Source of the DNA: Chrysomallon squamiferum
Lineage: Eukaryota; Mollusca; Gastropoda; Neomphalida; Peltospiridae
NCBI GenBank assembly: GCA_012295275.1
Contig: CM022677.1
Location: 9,037,514-9,101,513 of the forward strand
DNA length: 64,000 nt
Direction: 5' to 3'
Shown here: positions 1-13,018 of the stretch, in pieces
How positions within the stretch are numbered: position 1 is the stretch's first letter
Layout of the letters: every line of letters starts with the position of its first letter
Program-made: the position numbers and the translations under genes
The notes under the pieces: model-generated
The model's input: the letters and a program-made list of their open reading frames with translations, nothing else
Databases searched by the model: none
Told to the model about the DNA's origin: nothing

Positions 1-476
1 CTGCTATGAAGAAAGTTATGTAGCAAAGAGAGAACTACAAAACAAAATTATGTAGTCCAGAAAGAAGTACAATTCAGAAAGGTCAGTGATGATGAAGTTC
101 TGCTTATGAAGAAGGGTACTTAATAAAAAATAGTATTTAATCAACTAAAATCAAGAAAGCACTGTATTCAAGAATGTTCTGTAAGATCAAGAAAATTATG
201 CAACAAACACATGAGAAGCAAGGAAACTAATATTCCTATTCATTATTACTTTGTTGTTTTTTCATTGATTCTTTGTATGAAAAGTCAGTGTTTCTATTTC
301 TTTTCCTGCACCAGATGACCATGTCAAAGGTCAGTGTTAGAAGGGGTAAAAATCAGTAGGTGACACTGATTAATTAAGGTAAATTAGTTTTCAGTGTTTA
401 TCTTAAGTGTGGAATGTTACTCGTTTATAACTCAGTATCACACCTTCACTGTGCAGTGGATTTTGAAAATGTGTCA

Positions 477-480
<4 letters not shown>

Positions 481-523
<43 letters not shown>
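481..523. repeat. (CT)n microsatellite
   Basis: Uninterrupted CT dinucleotide run of about 43 bp in the gene-free left end. Confidence 0.95.
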
Positions 524-527
<4 letters not shown>

Positions 528-2348
528 AATAATAACTGAGGTATGTAATATCATATAGTTGAGATTCAGTTTAGATTTAAAATACTTGCTGCACACAAAC
601 ACACACACCTACACACACACATACACATGCACTCAGGAATACACAAACATGTATACACATATACAATTATTATTAACTGAAAGAGAGAGAGAGACAATCT
701 GGTTGATAGGTAGATATTCAGAGTTATATTATATTATTTTACATTACATTACATTATACTACAATTTATTTTTTACATTACACTGGATTTTTGTCGTAAG
801 ATCCACTATTTTCCAGTTGATGGCATCTCAAACATTATAAATATACACTGCCCTCTCCCTCTACCTGGCTCTGTGTTCAGTGAGGTAGCACAAATGTAAC
901 CCAGTCACTAAACAAATGTATCTTGTAATCAATTCCATGCTGTTTAGTCAAACTGACAGACGCATGTCTAGACTTGGAAATGTTGATTCACAAATAATAT
1001 TGATTACGTTAACAGATTATAAACCAGATTTTTGTCTGCCAAAGTCAAACATGCAAAGTAGCCATATTAAAACTGCATAAGTAGAATTGGTTATTGAGTG
1101 AGTGAGTGAATGAATGAATGAATGAATCAATGATGACAATTAAGTTGATGATGATGATGATGATAAAAAGTCATAGCAGTAGTGGGTAGCAGTAATAATA
1201 ATAATAATAATAATATAGAAGTAATAGTAATGTGAGTGTGTGTTTAAATGACAGCCTGATGACAGATAGAAAGGAGTTGAGGGGAGACAGGGGAACGGTT
1301 TAAGTGAAAGAAGAGAGAAGAAGAAGAATAGAAGGAAAGAGAATGAAAGATCACTAAACTGTACTTTTAGAACAAAGTTATAATTGATTAAATTAAAATG
1401 TTCAATGTATGTAAAGAGGTTTCTTTTGTGAAAGAAACATCAATAAGGCAGAAGTTTTTAATCTCAACTTTAAGTAAAAATCTTTCTATTTGTAATCAAA
1501 ACAAATATCAGTACAACTTTTATTCATATTAAATTTCAACTTCATGTTTCTCCTTGTGATTATATGCAGTGGAAAGAAACATCAGTTTCTGTCTATGATT
1601 GTTTATAAGTGGTAAAAGATCAATATGGTAGAGAACGTTTAATCATATTAAATCTCAACATCGTGTAACATGTTTCTGACTGTGATCCTATCAACAGCTT
1701 CAAGTACAGAATCAACCATTCCAAGCACACAACAGAAACAACAATCAGGGATTATCTTTTGAACTGGTCTGAGATCTAGATAATCCATTAATCCCCCACT
1801 CTAACAGTATCTTCTTTCCACTTGACAGATAAACACTGGGCAGGTAATCAATGAAATCACATTTGTCAGTTAGAATTATCTCCTCTTTGTTGGTCTCAAC
1901 ACAAATTTGTTCAAATAAAAGATTGGTTACACTGCTTTATAAATCTGGCCTCTGATATGACCTCTGATATTGCCATAGCAACCCCTGTTATTAATATGAG
2001 TAAGTTATAACAATATTTTTAGGCAGTTAATCTACATACAGATTTATTATTAATAAATCAGCAATTTTGTAATAGAATAAAATATAATTTTTTCAAGTTC
2101 TCAAATAAACCTAAAAACAATATACCAAAATGGTGAAAAAACAAAACAAATATAAAACTGACAGCCTTGATACTAAATTATATGTATTTGTTCTCCTGTC
2201 TTTGTAAGTAAAGGAGCACTCTTTGAGAATGGGAATTTTTTGGTCATTCAGTTGTCTTTAGTGATACTGCCAGTTAACAATCACAGATTTCTAGTCTTTA
2301 GTGGTATTAATAAAAACTGAAACAAACACATACACAACAAACATTTAT

Positions 2349-2350
<2 letters not shown>

Positions 2351-2393
<43 letters not shown>
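2351..2393. repeat. (AC)n microsatellite
   Basis: Uninterrupted AC dinucleotide run of about 43 bp. Confidence 0.95.
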
Positions 2394-2395
<2 letters not shown>

Positions 2396-3249
2396 AAACC
2401 AATATTTAAACAATTTTATTTTTGTTGCTTCTTGCTATAAATACAGAAGCTTAGTTTTCAATATGAAATAACTTAAAAACAAACTAATAAACAAATTTAT
2501 TTTTCTTTACTTTAGCTTTTGACATATAATTTTAGTGACTGACATATAATTCTTTCAAACTGACACAAATTCATAACAATTCTAGCTACAATATAATTTA
2601 CAGAACTGTAGGTTTCAGAGTCTTTTAAACTGACAAACATGACTAATGTGTGTGACCTTTGACATCAATACCAGCAGATATTTTTAGTTCTTCAACAGAC
2701 AATAATTTCAAACTCAAACAAACAAATAAACTACTTTATCTTTCTAGACTACTTCATTAATACAACACAGAATTTAAGTTTTTATGTAGATAATAATGTC
2801 AAACTTAAACAAGAATTCTTTAATCTGATGTTTGCCACTGCACCAAATCAAAACAATACAGAATATTACAATTGGAAAAGTAATCAATTATATATCTATG
2901 GGACATGAAGACCACAGCAAAGCCGTTGCTAACCACAGACAAGCAGTGACAAAAGAATAAAAACAATGTATATCTCCTACCCACTCCTGTATAAGCAAAC
3001 ACAAAGGTTAAAAACAGTGTATATCTACTATCCACTGTACAAGAAGAACAATGGTTAAAAACACTGTGTCAGTGCTAGAGATGTCCAGTGGAGTATCAGT
3101 GATCTGTTACTGAGAGTCACAAACAAAGCTCTGTTGTTCTTACTGCTTGTATAGTAATCATTACTGTAACGGTTCCTGGCTTGATGTGTTTAATATTGTA
3201 AACAGGTAGATATAGTGTGTGTGTGTGTGTGTGTGTGCTCCAGTGAACC

Positions 3250-4900
3250 ACAAAATATGTCAGTAAAGGTTATCATTGATCATGTATTTCTCATTACAGA
3301 AACAAACAAAAAAATTAACTGTGAGTGTAATAATAATAATAATAGTAATAAGAAGAATTTTACTTATTTTTCCACTGCAGAAAAAAAAAAAAAAATGAAC
3401 AATGAGTGTAATAATAACAATTTTGCAAATTTTTTTCATTATAGAAAAATGCAAACTGAAGTAATAATAGTAATAATAAGAATTTTACTTATTTTTCCAT
3501 TACAGAAAACAAAGAATGATGAACTAAAGCGCTATAATAATATGTTTTAAGATATTTTCAGTTCCAGAAAAACAAAACAAAAGACAAGCAATACTGAGCA
3601 GGTGGTATAAAAACGATACAAATTATTCCATAATGACTTAAAGACAAAACAAAGATGACTTTGTTTTTAGTAATTTGCAGTTTAACACAACACATGATTT
3701 CACAGACTAATAAGGAGAAGCACCAGTCTGGAATGTGAAAAAATGTGAGAATTTGCAAATGTAAACATTAACCCTAAAATTTACTGAATTGTTAAACTTA
3801 GTATAAGCCAAACAAACAATAAACATAACAGCTAATAGTGGTATAATAATATAAGAACAAAACACAGACATAAAACAATTTAAGCAACTGTAGGCTAGTT
3901 GGGTGAAGTTTGTTAGTTTAGCATGGCTGCAATTGTAAAATGTATTTTACCTTCTTGGGAAGTGGGCTTGAGCAAGGTTTGCCATAGCTGAGCTCAGACT
4001 GACTTAATAGAAGCCGTCAAGTAGGAAATGGCTATAAGTACAATTTTTACAATGTTTTACTTTTCTGGATATGGTCTGGATTTATAATAATAAGAATTTT
4101 GAGATTTTTCCAGTTCTAGACAGCAAATAAAAGTGAATGTTTACAATAAGTATTTTCAGTTATTTATATTCACCACCAAAAATACACAAAAAAATAAAAA
4201 ATAAAACTTGTAATGGGTTATAAGTAACAATAAAATGAAATCAATGCAATCTAATCCAGAGCATAGCATAAACAATTTCTGGTTAATTAAAAGTTTTCAG
4301 TGTTAGTAAATATTTTATTTCGTTTCTAATTTATGATGAAAGAAAACATTAAAAAAAAAATAGAAAAGAAAAAAGAACTGAGTTTTCTTAATGTAAGACA
4401 AAAGACCAGATAAATTTAGTGATAAATAAACATTACAAGAACTGTTAGTTTTCCAGTTCTAAATCATCATTATCAAAGATTATCAGCAAAATCTTTTGTT
4501 TAAAGATATTTCTCATTCCTGAAAAAAAGTGTTAAAAAATAACAATAAAAACATTTTCCAGTTTTTCAAATTCCAGACAGTGACCTGAAATTATAGCAAA
4601 TATTTGTAATAAATATTTTTGAGTTTTTTATCCAATTTGAAACACTGACCTGAAAACCACGAACTATTTTCAGTTTTTATCAGTTCCAAGCATGGAGATC
4701 TAAAATAAAGATCTAAATAAATAATAATAAAAAAAAAAAAAAAAAAAAAAATAATAATAATAATAATAATAATAATCATGTTAATAAATAACAATAATAA
4801 TAATAATAATAATAACAACAATAATAAAAAATGGTAATAATATATTTTCAGTTATTACCCATGCTGGAAAATAAGCAAGAAAAATAAAAATAAAATATGA
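3250..4900. repeat. Degenerate tandem array with acceptor-like cores
   Basis: About 15 diverged units of roughly 60-110 bp. Each has a T-rich stretch followed by a CAG-like core and 'aaaa' ('tttttccattacagaaaa' at about 3,494; related cores at about 3,283, 3,374, 3,433, 3,555, 4,105, 4,450, 4,556 and 4,670) and then A-rich (AAT)n spacer. On the plus strand the cores resemble 3' splice sites, but no coding exon follows any of them. Unit borders are approximate because copies are heavily diverged. Confidence 0.5.
4729..4830. repeat. poly(A)/(AAT)n microsatellite
   Basis: An A run of about 23 bp passes into (AAT)n and then (AAT/AAC)n. The reverse-strand frame through it is a poly-Leu/Ile/Phe artefact. 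Confidence 0.9.
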
Positions 4901-5125
4901 TGATAAATTTTAAAATGTATCATATATACATTCAGATCCCTCCAGTTGTATGTTAATTATCCATTACTGAAATAAAATGCAAACATGGAACTAAAAATAG
5001 AGTTTAATACTAAAATAATACTAAAAATACAGATTTTTCCATACAAAAAACCCTGAGATGTGTTTTTGAATCTGAGACTCTGTCACCAATCTGCAATACA
5101 GTCCATTACTGAAAATCTTGTTTTT

Positions 5126-5381
5126 GCTATTTCTATGGTATCAAAATAATTGAGATGTCTATTGTTTTTAAAGAATCAGATGAATGATGCCACTCTGTCA
5201 TCCTTGGGCAATCTGCACAATAAGGACGCCATTACTGAAAATCTTGTTTTCGTCAATATCTCAGTAACTACACATGGTATCAAAACAATTTTGGTGTCTA
5301 TACACATGTTTTCAGGGGTGAAGAATCAGATTAAACCATTACAGTATTGATCACACCAATATTTTCTGCAAAATATGCAAA
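5126..5381 (+). repeat. Left terminal inverted repeat
   Basis: Matches the reverse complement of about 7,809-8,040 with shared blocks such as 'aaaccattacagtattgatc', 'tcatccttgggcaatctgca' and 'aatattttctgcaaaatatg'. It carries an extra segment near 5,222-5,239 absent from the right copy, because the block 'ccattactgaaaatcttgtt' occurs twice on this side (5,103 and 5,229) with a third diverged copy at about 5,391. The left end therefore has an internal tandem duplication. Confidence 0.9.
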
Positions 5382-5509
5382 TAAGGACCGCCATTATTGA
5401 TAATATCAGTAATAGCGGCCTGGTAAAAGCAGGCACTTCTCTGTTATTGAAGCGCCTGGTTCTGCCAAAGTGGCTCACATATATCTTCTCTTCCAGGTAG
5501 AGCTGAAAG

Positions 5510-7746
5510 ATGGAAGGGTGCTTCATCTTTTGTAAAGAAGATGGAAACAAAAAGGAACTTAGCGTTGCAGGGACTGACAGGATACAGACTATCATTGAAT
5601 CAAGTAAACAGAGATTTGATGATCTCCATGAAGATCTTGAAACTAGACTACTGGCAGACAAAGATTTAGAGGTGCTTTGTCATAGAGATTGTGTATCCAC
5701 ATATACATCCAAATCTCACCTCAAGAGACACTTGAATAAACTGAGCGCATCAAAAGGTTCTGAAGAGTCATCTGCAGGAAAATGTCTGCGTCGGTCTGGA
5801 TCAACAACCTTCAACTTCAGGCAACATTGCCTTTTCTGTGGTGAGAAATGCCTTGACATTGATCCTATGCATCTGTATCGTTGGCACAGGTTTGTTCTTT
5901 GTAGGACAGTGGACTGTGGTGAGGGGAGAAAGACTTTTAAGGAAACCTTCCAGATGTCTGTAGATCTCGTCACGACGAGGTAGAAACATGTTTGGCCTGG
6001 GCAGTGAGTGATCTGCATGCAGCAGATGGTAGATACCACACAGACTGTTACAAGAAGTTTTGTTCACCTCGGTCAGTGAAGTCAGTTTCAGCAGCATCTA
6101 GTAGTAGCCAAGAGGAGGTGGATATGGCTTTTGAAACGACAGTCAGTGCAGTGAGAGCAGATTCATTGCGAGTGTGGAATTCCATCGAATTATACGACCT
6201 ATACCAGTCCAATGGTGGAAGAGACATTAGCCGCCGAACCTTAGTCTCCAAGTTGTTAGAATACTTTGGTTCGGATCTTCTTGTGCTGGAGTGGCACAGG
6301 TGTTGCTAGTCTTCTTGCGTTTCGAAGTAAAGCATCCAGTTTGTTGAGATTAGTGCCAAGCAGTGATGAAGATGATGTTGAGATTGGACTGGAAAAGGTT
6401 GCTCACAAGATTGTCTGTGATGTAAAGGAATCATTAGTTGATGACAAAACTATCATGCCAGAGTTGATATGGACATTGCCCTAGACTGTGTCAGTTCCAC
6501 TTTGTTATCCTTGCTATAGAAGCTTTCTACAAAGTTTGACCACACCTTACCAGCCGCTCTCATCGGAAACATTGTTACTAATGCCATAAGTGGTAGATTC
6601 AAAACCCTCCAGATTGCGCTTGGTGTTGTCTTAAACAGGAAAGGGTTGATTGAAGAATTTTATGACTTCCTTGCATCTTGCAGCTATGATGAAGTTCTTA
6701 GGTTCAAAGCATCGGCCCGCCATTTAGACTTCAAGTTCTTTAAATGTGTTGCCACAAGCACGAACCCTATCAAGTTCAGTGGCTTCAACACCAAGTTGTG
6801 TAGAGAGCAAGGGCAGAGTGTGAAACCAGCGACAAAAGCAGTGTATCTGCCACTGATTGATATGAATCCAGCCCACCCGGACTCCATGCTCACAGCCATG
6901 AGCGAGGCTCAACGTCTAACGAAGGAATGTGGACAGGACATTACTGTTCTGACAACTGATCAGCAGCTCTACAGAGTTGCAGTCAATGTGAAATGGGTTT
7001 ACCCAGAGGGATTCTCAGATTTCATACCAAGGCTCGGGGGCATGCACATGCTCCTGAGTTTTATTGGCTGTGTTGGCATATTGATGGCAGACAGTGGACA
7101 TGAGGATATCATGAAATCGTGTTTTGGAGGTGTGGCACATATGCTGTCGGGGAAGAAGTTCCCACAGAACTTTAGAGCCCTTCGGTTAGTGACAGAAGAA
7201 CTGTTGCGTGCACATCTGGAAGGATGTGAAAGTCATGAGGAGATGCTTGGAGCACTTGAAAGCATCTCCTGAAGAAGCATCACAACTCACTTCTGGGTTC
7301 AGCTTGGTGACATCGAACATGTCTGAGGTCCGTGGAGAAGTCTGGTCACGAAGGATGGATAGAACAAATTTGACAAAGGCTCCAGAGCTTAAGTCACTTC
7401 CACCTTCTAAAGAGGCATTCGAAGAGAATGTAAAGCGGGCGCACATTCAGACTGCCATTTGGAAATCAGCTCTCAACTCAGAACCTCCAGCATTAGATCC
7501 TGTCGAGTTTGGATGGGAACATGACAAACGCAGATGAACGCACTAGATGCTTGATCCCAGCAACATTGCAACATTAGTGTTGTTCCACCAGAGGTGCTGG
7601 AAATGATAAGGTGTGGTTGTGCTACGGATACACCCTGTTCGACAGCAATGTGTGGATGCTATACAGCTCACAGAGAAGCACACTGCCGGAATGAGGACAC
7701 CCGACGGGTTGACAATGTTGTTGAAAGTGACTTGTTTGAGGACTGA
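5510..7746 (+). pseudogene. Frameshifted transposon-encoded protein remnant
   Basis: Five successive reading frames read as one ancestral protein. 5,510-5,983 has paired Cys/His residues suggesting a zinc-binding N-terminal region ('HCLFCGEKCLD'). The frame then shifts near 5,950-5,960 and continues as 'DLHAADGRYHTDCYKKFC', open to 6,309. It shifts again at about 6,270-6,300 (open to 6,484), resumes at about 6,600-7,272, shifts near 7,210-7,270, runs to 7,537, and ends in a Cys-rich tail at about 7,600-7,746 ('CGCYTAHREAHC'). The long central part holds 'VLTTDQQLYR' and 'PRLGGMHMLLSFIG', which could be the remains of a catalytic domain. I know of no assigned function. At least four frame breaks mean it cannot make the full protein. 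Confidence 0.8.
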
Positions 7747-7808
7747 GTCAAATCAGTAATGGCAACATGCATCAGCATAAGTAAAGGGGATATACACTGA
7801 AGTTGATT

Positions 7809-8040
7809 TTTGCATATTTTGCAGAAAATATTGGTGTGATCAATACTGTAATGGTTTAATCTGATTCTTTACCCCTCAAAACATGGGGATAGACACCAAA
7901 ATTATTTTGATACCATGCATAGTTACTGAGATATTGACAAAAACAAAAACAAGATTTGTGCAGATTGCCCAAGGATGACAGAGTGGCATCATTCAGATTC
8001 TTAAAGAGCACATCTCAGAGGTATAGAAACAGCAAAAAAA
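7809..8040 (-). repeat. Right terminal inverted repeat
   Basis: Reverse complement of the left repeat, differing by scattered substitutions and by lacking the 18-20 bp block near 5,222-5,239. It lies about 60 bp after the last recognisable coding segment of the element. Confidence 0.9.
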
Positions 8041-8962
8041 CTTTGTACAGACCGCAATGCACGCTTATCGGTCCCTGCCACCAGACTATAACACAATTTT
8101 AACTATTTTAGTTCATGCTGTATTAAACTGCGTGCTCACTTATTTCATAAGTAGAGAGGATGCTGGATTAATAATACAAGTTTGTTTTTAATTTAAAGAA
8201 TATTTGAGTCTCAATCTTTTATACAGTTTGTGTGAAGATGTAACTATAGATATATTGAAATTAACAAAATAACAACAACAACAACAAAATTTAAAATAGA
8301 TTAGAAACAAGTTAACCCTTTGTACTCAGCCATTTTGAACAGGAAACAGAAAACTTACACACGTTTGTTACAGACCTACTCCTACTGACAGCAGTCTCGG
8401 TTTTGCAATATTAACTGGGTAAATGCTTCTTGGATTAACAACAAAAATAAAACAAAAAATATAAATAATAATAATGATAATAATAATAAAAATAATAATA
8501 AAATTAGAGTTGAAACAAAGACATTGGTCCAAAAAGGATTTCAAGAACATAAAGTCCTGGAATTGGTTTGAAATCCAAGGAGTTAAATTGTGTTCTTGTA
8601 GTCCAAAAAATTAAAAGAGGATTTGTAGTTCAAATAATTAAAATAGGACTTGAAGTCCAAAGAGTTAAAACATGAAGATGAATCCAAAGAGTTAACCATT
8701 AATAAATATACAGTTAAAAAAATATGAAGTTCAAAAGGTTAAACTGGACCTGGAACCAAAGAATTAGAAACAAGGAAATGAAACCCAAAGATTTAACCAT
8801 TAGCATATATTAAAAAAAAGTATAACCAGGATATGAAGTCAAAACAATTAAAAACTAGGACATAAAAACAAAATAGGTCACAGGGTCCAAAGAGTTAAAA
8901 CCAGGAGACTGACTCCAAAGAGGTATTAAGGAGCAGGTAAGATTTAAAAAAAGACCCCCTAC
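8041..8962. repeat. AT-rich spacer with degenerate minisatellite (8,530-8,935)
   Basis: From 8,530 a unit of about 30-45 bp built around 'tccaaagagttaaaa' recurs roughly ten times with divergence. An (AAT)n tract lies at 8,461-8,503. No coding exon is visible. The array abuts the last visible exon of the minus-strand coiled-coil gene, on its downstream side. Confidence 0.65.
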
Positions 8963-10964
8963 CTGTAATTTCTTCAGCTCCTCCTGTGTTGTTCTTTTAG
9001 TTCTTCAATCTCTTTCTTGTGAGTTTCTATAATTGACTTTACTTGACCTTCGAGCAGTTTCTCCATGTCTGAAAAAAATATGGAAAAAATATCCTTCATT
9101 AATTTTGATACAAAAAAACACCCCAAAAAGTAAAAACTGTCATGAAAACAAAACAAAAATTATTATTATTGTGGCAGATTGGTAATCCTAATTCTACATT
9201 ATATTCGATTACTTCAAGAAACTAAATAATGATAATTTGGCAGCTTCTTTTATTTTGTGACATACCTAAAGAGAGAACTATTTAAAAAAGAAAGAGAGAG
9301 AAATGGAGGAAGAGAGCTAGAGTGAAGCTGAGAAACAATGAAAGAGAAAATAAGGAGCAAATAAAAAAAATAAAAAGAGATAACCAGAAAGAGACAAAGA
9401 TATATATATATATCTACACACACACACACATACATACAAACATATATCTAAACACCACACACACACATATATATATAAATGAGAGAGAAAAGAAAGGAGA
9501 GAGACACTGTGAGAGATAGAAAGAATGTTAGAGAGAATAAAGAAAGTGGAGTAAACAAAGCCGAAGGACACAGATAAAAAGACAAAGTGATTACAATATT
9601 TAAAAAGAGAAAAGAAAAATGTGTGTTGTAGGTTTTGTTAGTCTGTGCCTGGCTGTGCTGCATGTTTCTGTGTATGTGTGTGTGTGTGAGTATTTATACA
9701 TGTGAGTGTGTGTATATATTTCTGTATGTTTCTAATGTGTATTTGTTTGTATGTGTATATATGAGTTTGTGCATCTACATGGATGCATGCAGGCATGTGC
9801 ACATTGTGTAATCAGTTACAGTATTGCTTTGCTAACCTCTTCTGGCAGTTTCTACAGCCATTTTCTTTTCTTCAACCTCCTTTTCAAGTTCAGCCAACCG
9901 ATGCTGTAACACAAGAAAGAAAAATCATTTTATATTCATTGTATATGTTTATTATTATTATTTTGAATAACAGCTGCATTTAACACATGTCCAACAATAA
10001 ACAGTTACAGATTATAGAATATAAAGTAATAATGATAAACTCATATATAAATTAATGTTAAATTTATTTAAACCATCTCAGTTTTTTATTTCTTTCTTTT
10101 ATAATTTTGTTCTTATTTTCTTTTTATTAAATATATAAAAATAATCAAATATATATATGTAAAGACAATTCAGCTTATATAAAAGATTAAATCATCAGTT
10201 GAAATTATAAATAAGTTATTACAATTAGTAAATTTAAAAACAATATTTCACAAATATATTAATTTTGAAATGATTTGTATTTTTATTTAGTAATTAAAAA
10301 TCATTAAAAAGTGTCACAAAATCCTACTCTCAAGTGTCATGTACTCAGTCTATCTAGGATTTTCGATATTGCGAAGAAAAACACGATCAAACAAGAGTTT
10401 AGGAGATATTTAAAAGTTATTTATGCAGTATGCTTATGTTAGGTGCAGATACTTATATACTTCCAAATTATTGTTTTATTTGTAAATCATGAAGTATGAA
10501 ACACTATAACAATTCCTGAGAGCACAGATGTAACATAATTATTTTATAAGACATTATAATTTCATACAGAGGAATATTAAAAACATTCCTTATTGACATT
10601 TCAATCTGGATTTTTTATTTTTATTTTATTTTTTTTGTTCTTTAATTTTTATTATTTTTTAGTTTTTTAGGGAAATAAACTTTTTATTTATTTAATTAAT
10701 TATTTTTATACAATTATTGATTTATTTATTTACTTTTCAATATCAGTAAATAAAAAGTATGAATTTTCTAGGCATCATCATACAGTTGATATTTTAATAT
10801 CAAACTTTATTGTTAGCAAAGATTGGCTGCAATAAGTACAACAATAATTTGGAAGAAAGTATCATTTATAAGGTAAAAGTCAGGTAAATTAAATCACACC
10901 AAACAAAATTCAATAGATTAGGTGATATGAAAGATATTCAACACAGTGCAATGTTCTAAAATGA

Positions 10965-11002
<38 letters not shown>

Positions 11003-12987
11003 GTAATAATAATAAAAATAAAAATAAAAATTTAGTTATCAAAAAATATAAATATCTACTACTGCTTAATCTGATTTAAAAAATTAGAAAACCATTTAAT
11101 CTAAAAATATTTAAAATTCAGTGAAATATGTTTTTAAAAAATTTATTTTTTCATAGTATATAATATCAGAATTATAATATAAAAAGAAATGTTTGTGATG
11201 TAAAATTAATTTGTGCAGGTATTAGAAAGATACAAAAATAAATTACACTGTCTACTAATTAGTTTAAAACTTTCAGAATTCAGAATTGTACTCAAAATAA
11301 TTTTACCTTGTTTATCTATGTCCATTAGAATAAAAAAAAAATAATGCAAATGAAATTAGTTTTATAATGTTTTTTCAAAATAACAAATATTTATTCCTTA
11401 TCATTTTCTTTTCTTTCTTTGCATCTGTAAAAATCTGTTGTTTAATACAACTTTATTCAAACCTTCTGTTGCTATCCTGCTCATTTTCTCTCTCTCTCTC
11501 TCTTTCTACCCCTTTCTGTCTCATTTTTTTAATATCTCTCTCTTTCTCTCAGTAAATCTTTCTACAACTCACATTCTCGTTTTTTCTCTCATTTTCTTTC
11601 CTTCTGTTTCTCTCTCAAATACATATATTAACCATATTGTGTTGTTTATTTATCATCAGGTCAAAAATAAAATAAAACTATTATTCAGCTTATTTGGGTA
11701 TACACCACCAGCCATACAGTAAATGCATTAATAATCAAACACTGTGATTTTTAAACTGATATCCTTCAGCACAGTTAACAATCATGAAAGAACATCTCAA
11801 ACAGGTACCACAGAATTCCTAAAATGTATCTACCTTAGACAAAAAATAATAATAATAATAATAATAATAATAAAGTTAAATAATAGTAATAACAGAAATA
11901 AATTTTGATCTCTTATTTTGGTTTTAATTATTAAAAATGAAAATATGAATTTAAATAAAAATTATTCAACTGCAATATAAAAATTCTTATATATAAAAGT
12001 GAAAAAAAAAAGAAGTCAAAACAACAATATTTATTACCCAAACTCTGTTAAACATTTCACCTCACAAAAATATCATTTCAACACTGCAGACCACAAACCA
12101 GTTGTTGGGTTATTATAATATCATCATTTAGTGGCTGCTTTTTGTGTGGGGCAGAAATGCAAGCGTACAAACCTGAGTTTCCTCACTCTCATGCATCAAC
12201 CTGGAATTACTTCTATCTTTACTATGAATGGACGAAGTCAGTTCAATTTCTAATCGACTGATCTGCTGTCGCATTTGATGAATTTGTTCATCGCGTTTTG
12301 CTATTTGAGCCTTCAAAGCATCAACATCTTGCAGGTTTTTCTGTTAGTACAGAGATGCAGGACAAAAAAGAAACAATATGTGAAAGAAAATTGATTAACA
12401 CTGAGTGAGCAAGGACGTACTGTCAGTGAGAAACCTGGAATCTGATTAAAGAATGTAAGGAACTTAAAACTTTCAACTTGTTGGGGATAATTCTGTCTGG
12501 ATGGGCGTGTGTCTGTGTGTGTGTATGTGTGTGTATATGTTTGTGTTTATATATAGGTATTTGTGTGTCAGTGTATATGTGTGTGTGTGTGTGTGTCTGT
12601 AGGTCTTTGTGTATATATCTATAGGTATTTGTGTGTGAGTGTGGGTATGTGTGTATGTATGTTTATATGTGTTGGTGTGTATTTGTGTGTGTCGGTTTGG
12701 TATCTGTGTTTCAGATCTGTGTATGTGTGTGAAAGGGAAATTTATTTCTCTAAGGTATCTATAAACATATATACCCAATGTTTTGAATCCTGTTTCATTA
12801 TCAGGTCAGTGGGATGAAGAAAATACAATTAGGTATGTTTTTGTGTTTTCTGATTCCAAGTTTCCCTATTTCCATGACAGTATCCTCAAAGTGAACCTGA
12901 AGATAGCTAGCTTTGCAACCATTCAGATAAAATAAATAAATAAATAAATAAATGAATAAATGAATAAATAACAAATAATAATAATAA

Positions 12988-13018
<31 letters not shown>

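Larger units (their letters stand above)
1..5091. other. AT-rich gene-free stretch
   Basis: I find no exon here that has both a plausible reading frame and usable splice sites. Open frames in this stretch are translations of simple repeats or short AT-rich runs. It holds the microsatellites listed separately, short direct repeats near 2,960-3,070 (a 'gtatatctactatccact'-like unit, two to three copies) and a degenerate array at 3,250-4,900. If the minus-strand coiled-coil gene ending near 8,963 continues past its last visible exon, part of this stretch would be intron or 3'UTR, but I could not identify a further exon. Confidence 0.5.
5092..8040 (+). mobile_element. Decayed DNA transposon with long terminal inverted repeats
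   Basis: About 2.9 kb flanked by inverted repeats of roughly 230-250 bp enclosing a broken plus-strand coding region. The internal reading frames have base composition and codon use quite unlike the surrounding AT-rich DNA, which fits transferred or mobile sequence. The outer border is approximate: the inverted match is clear from about 5,126 inward and weakly extends to about 5,092, and I could not identify a target-site duplication. The superfamily is not assigned. From general knowledge, the 'DLHAADGRYH' type of segment recurs in many uncharacterised, repeated mollusc and cnidarian proteins, so this is probably one member of a dispersed family. Confidence 0.85.

Noticed and set aside
5326-6251. 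Minus-strand frames opposite the transposon coding region
   Set aside because: They are shadows of the plus-strand frame, which alone shows Cys/His motifs and continuity across frame breaks.
8974-9156. Independent 60-residue minus-strand protein
   Set aside because: Its first part lies upstream of the acceptor at 9069 and is intronic; the remainder is the last visible exon of the coiled-coil gene.
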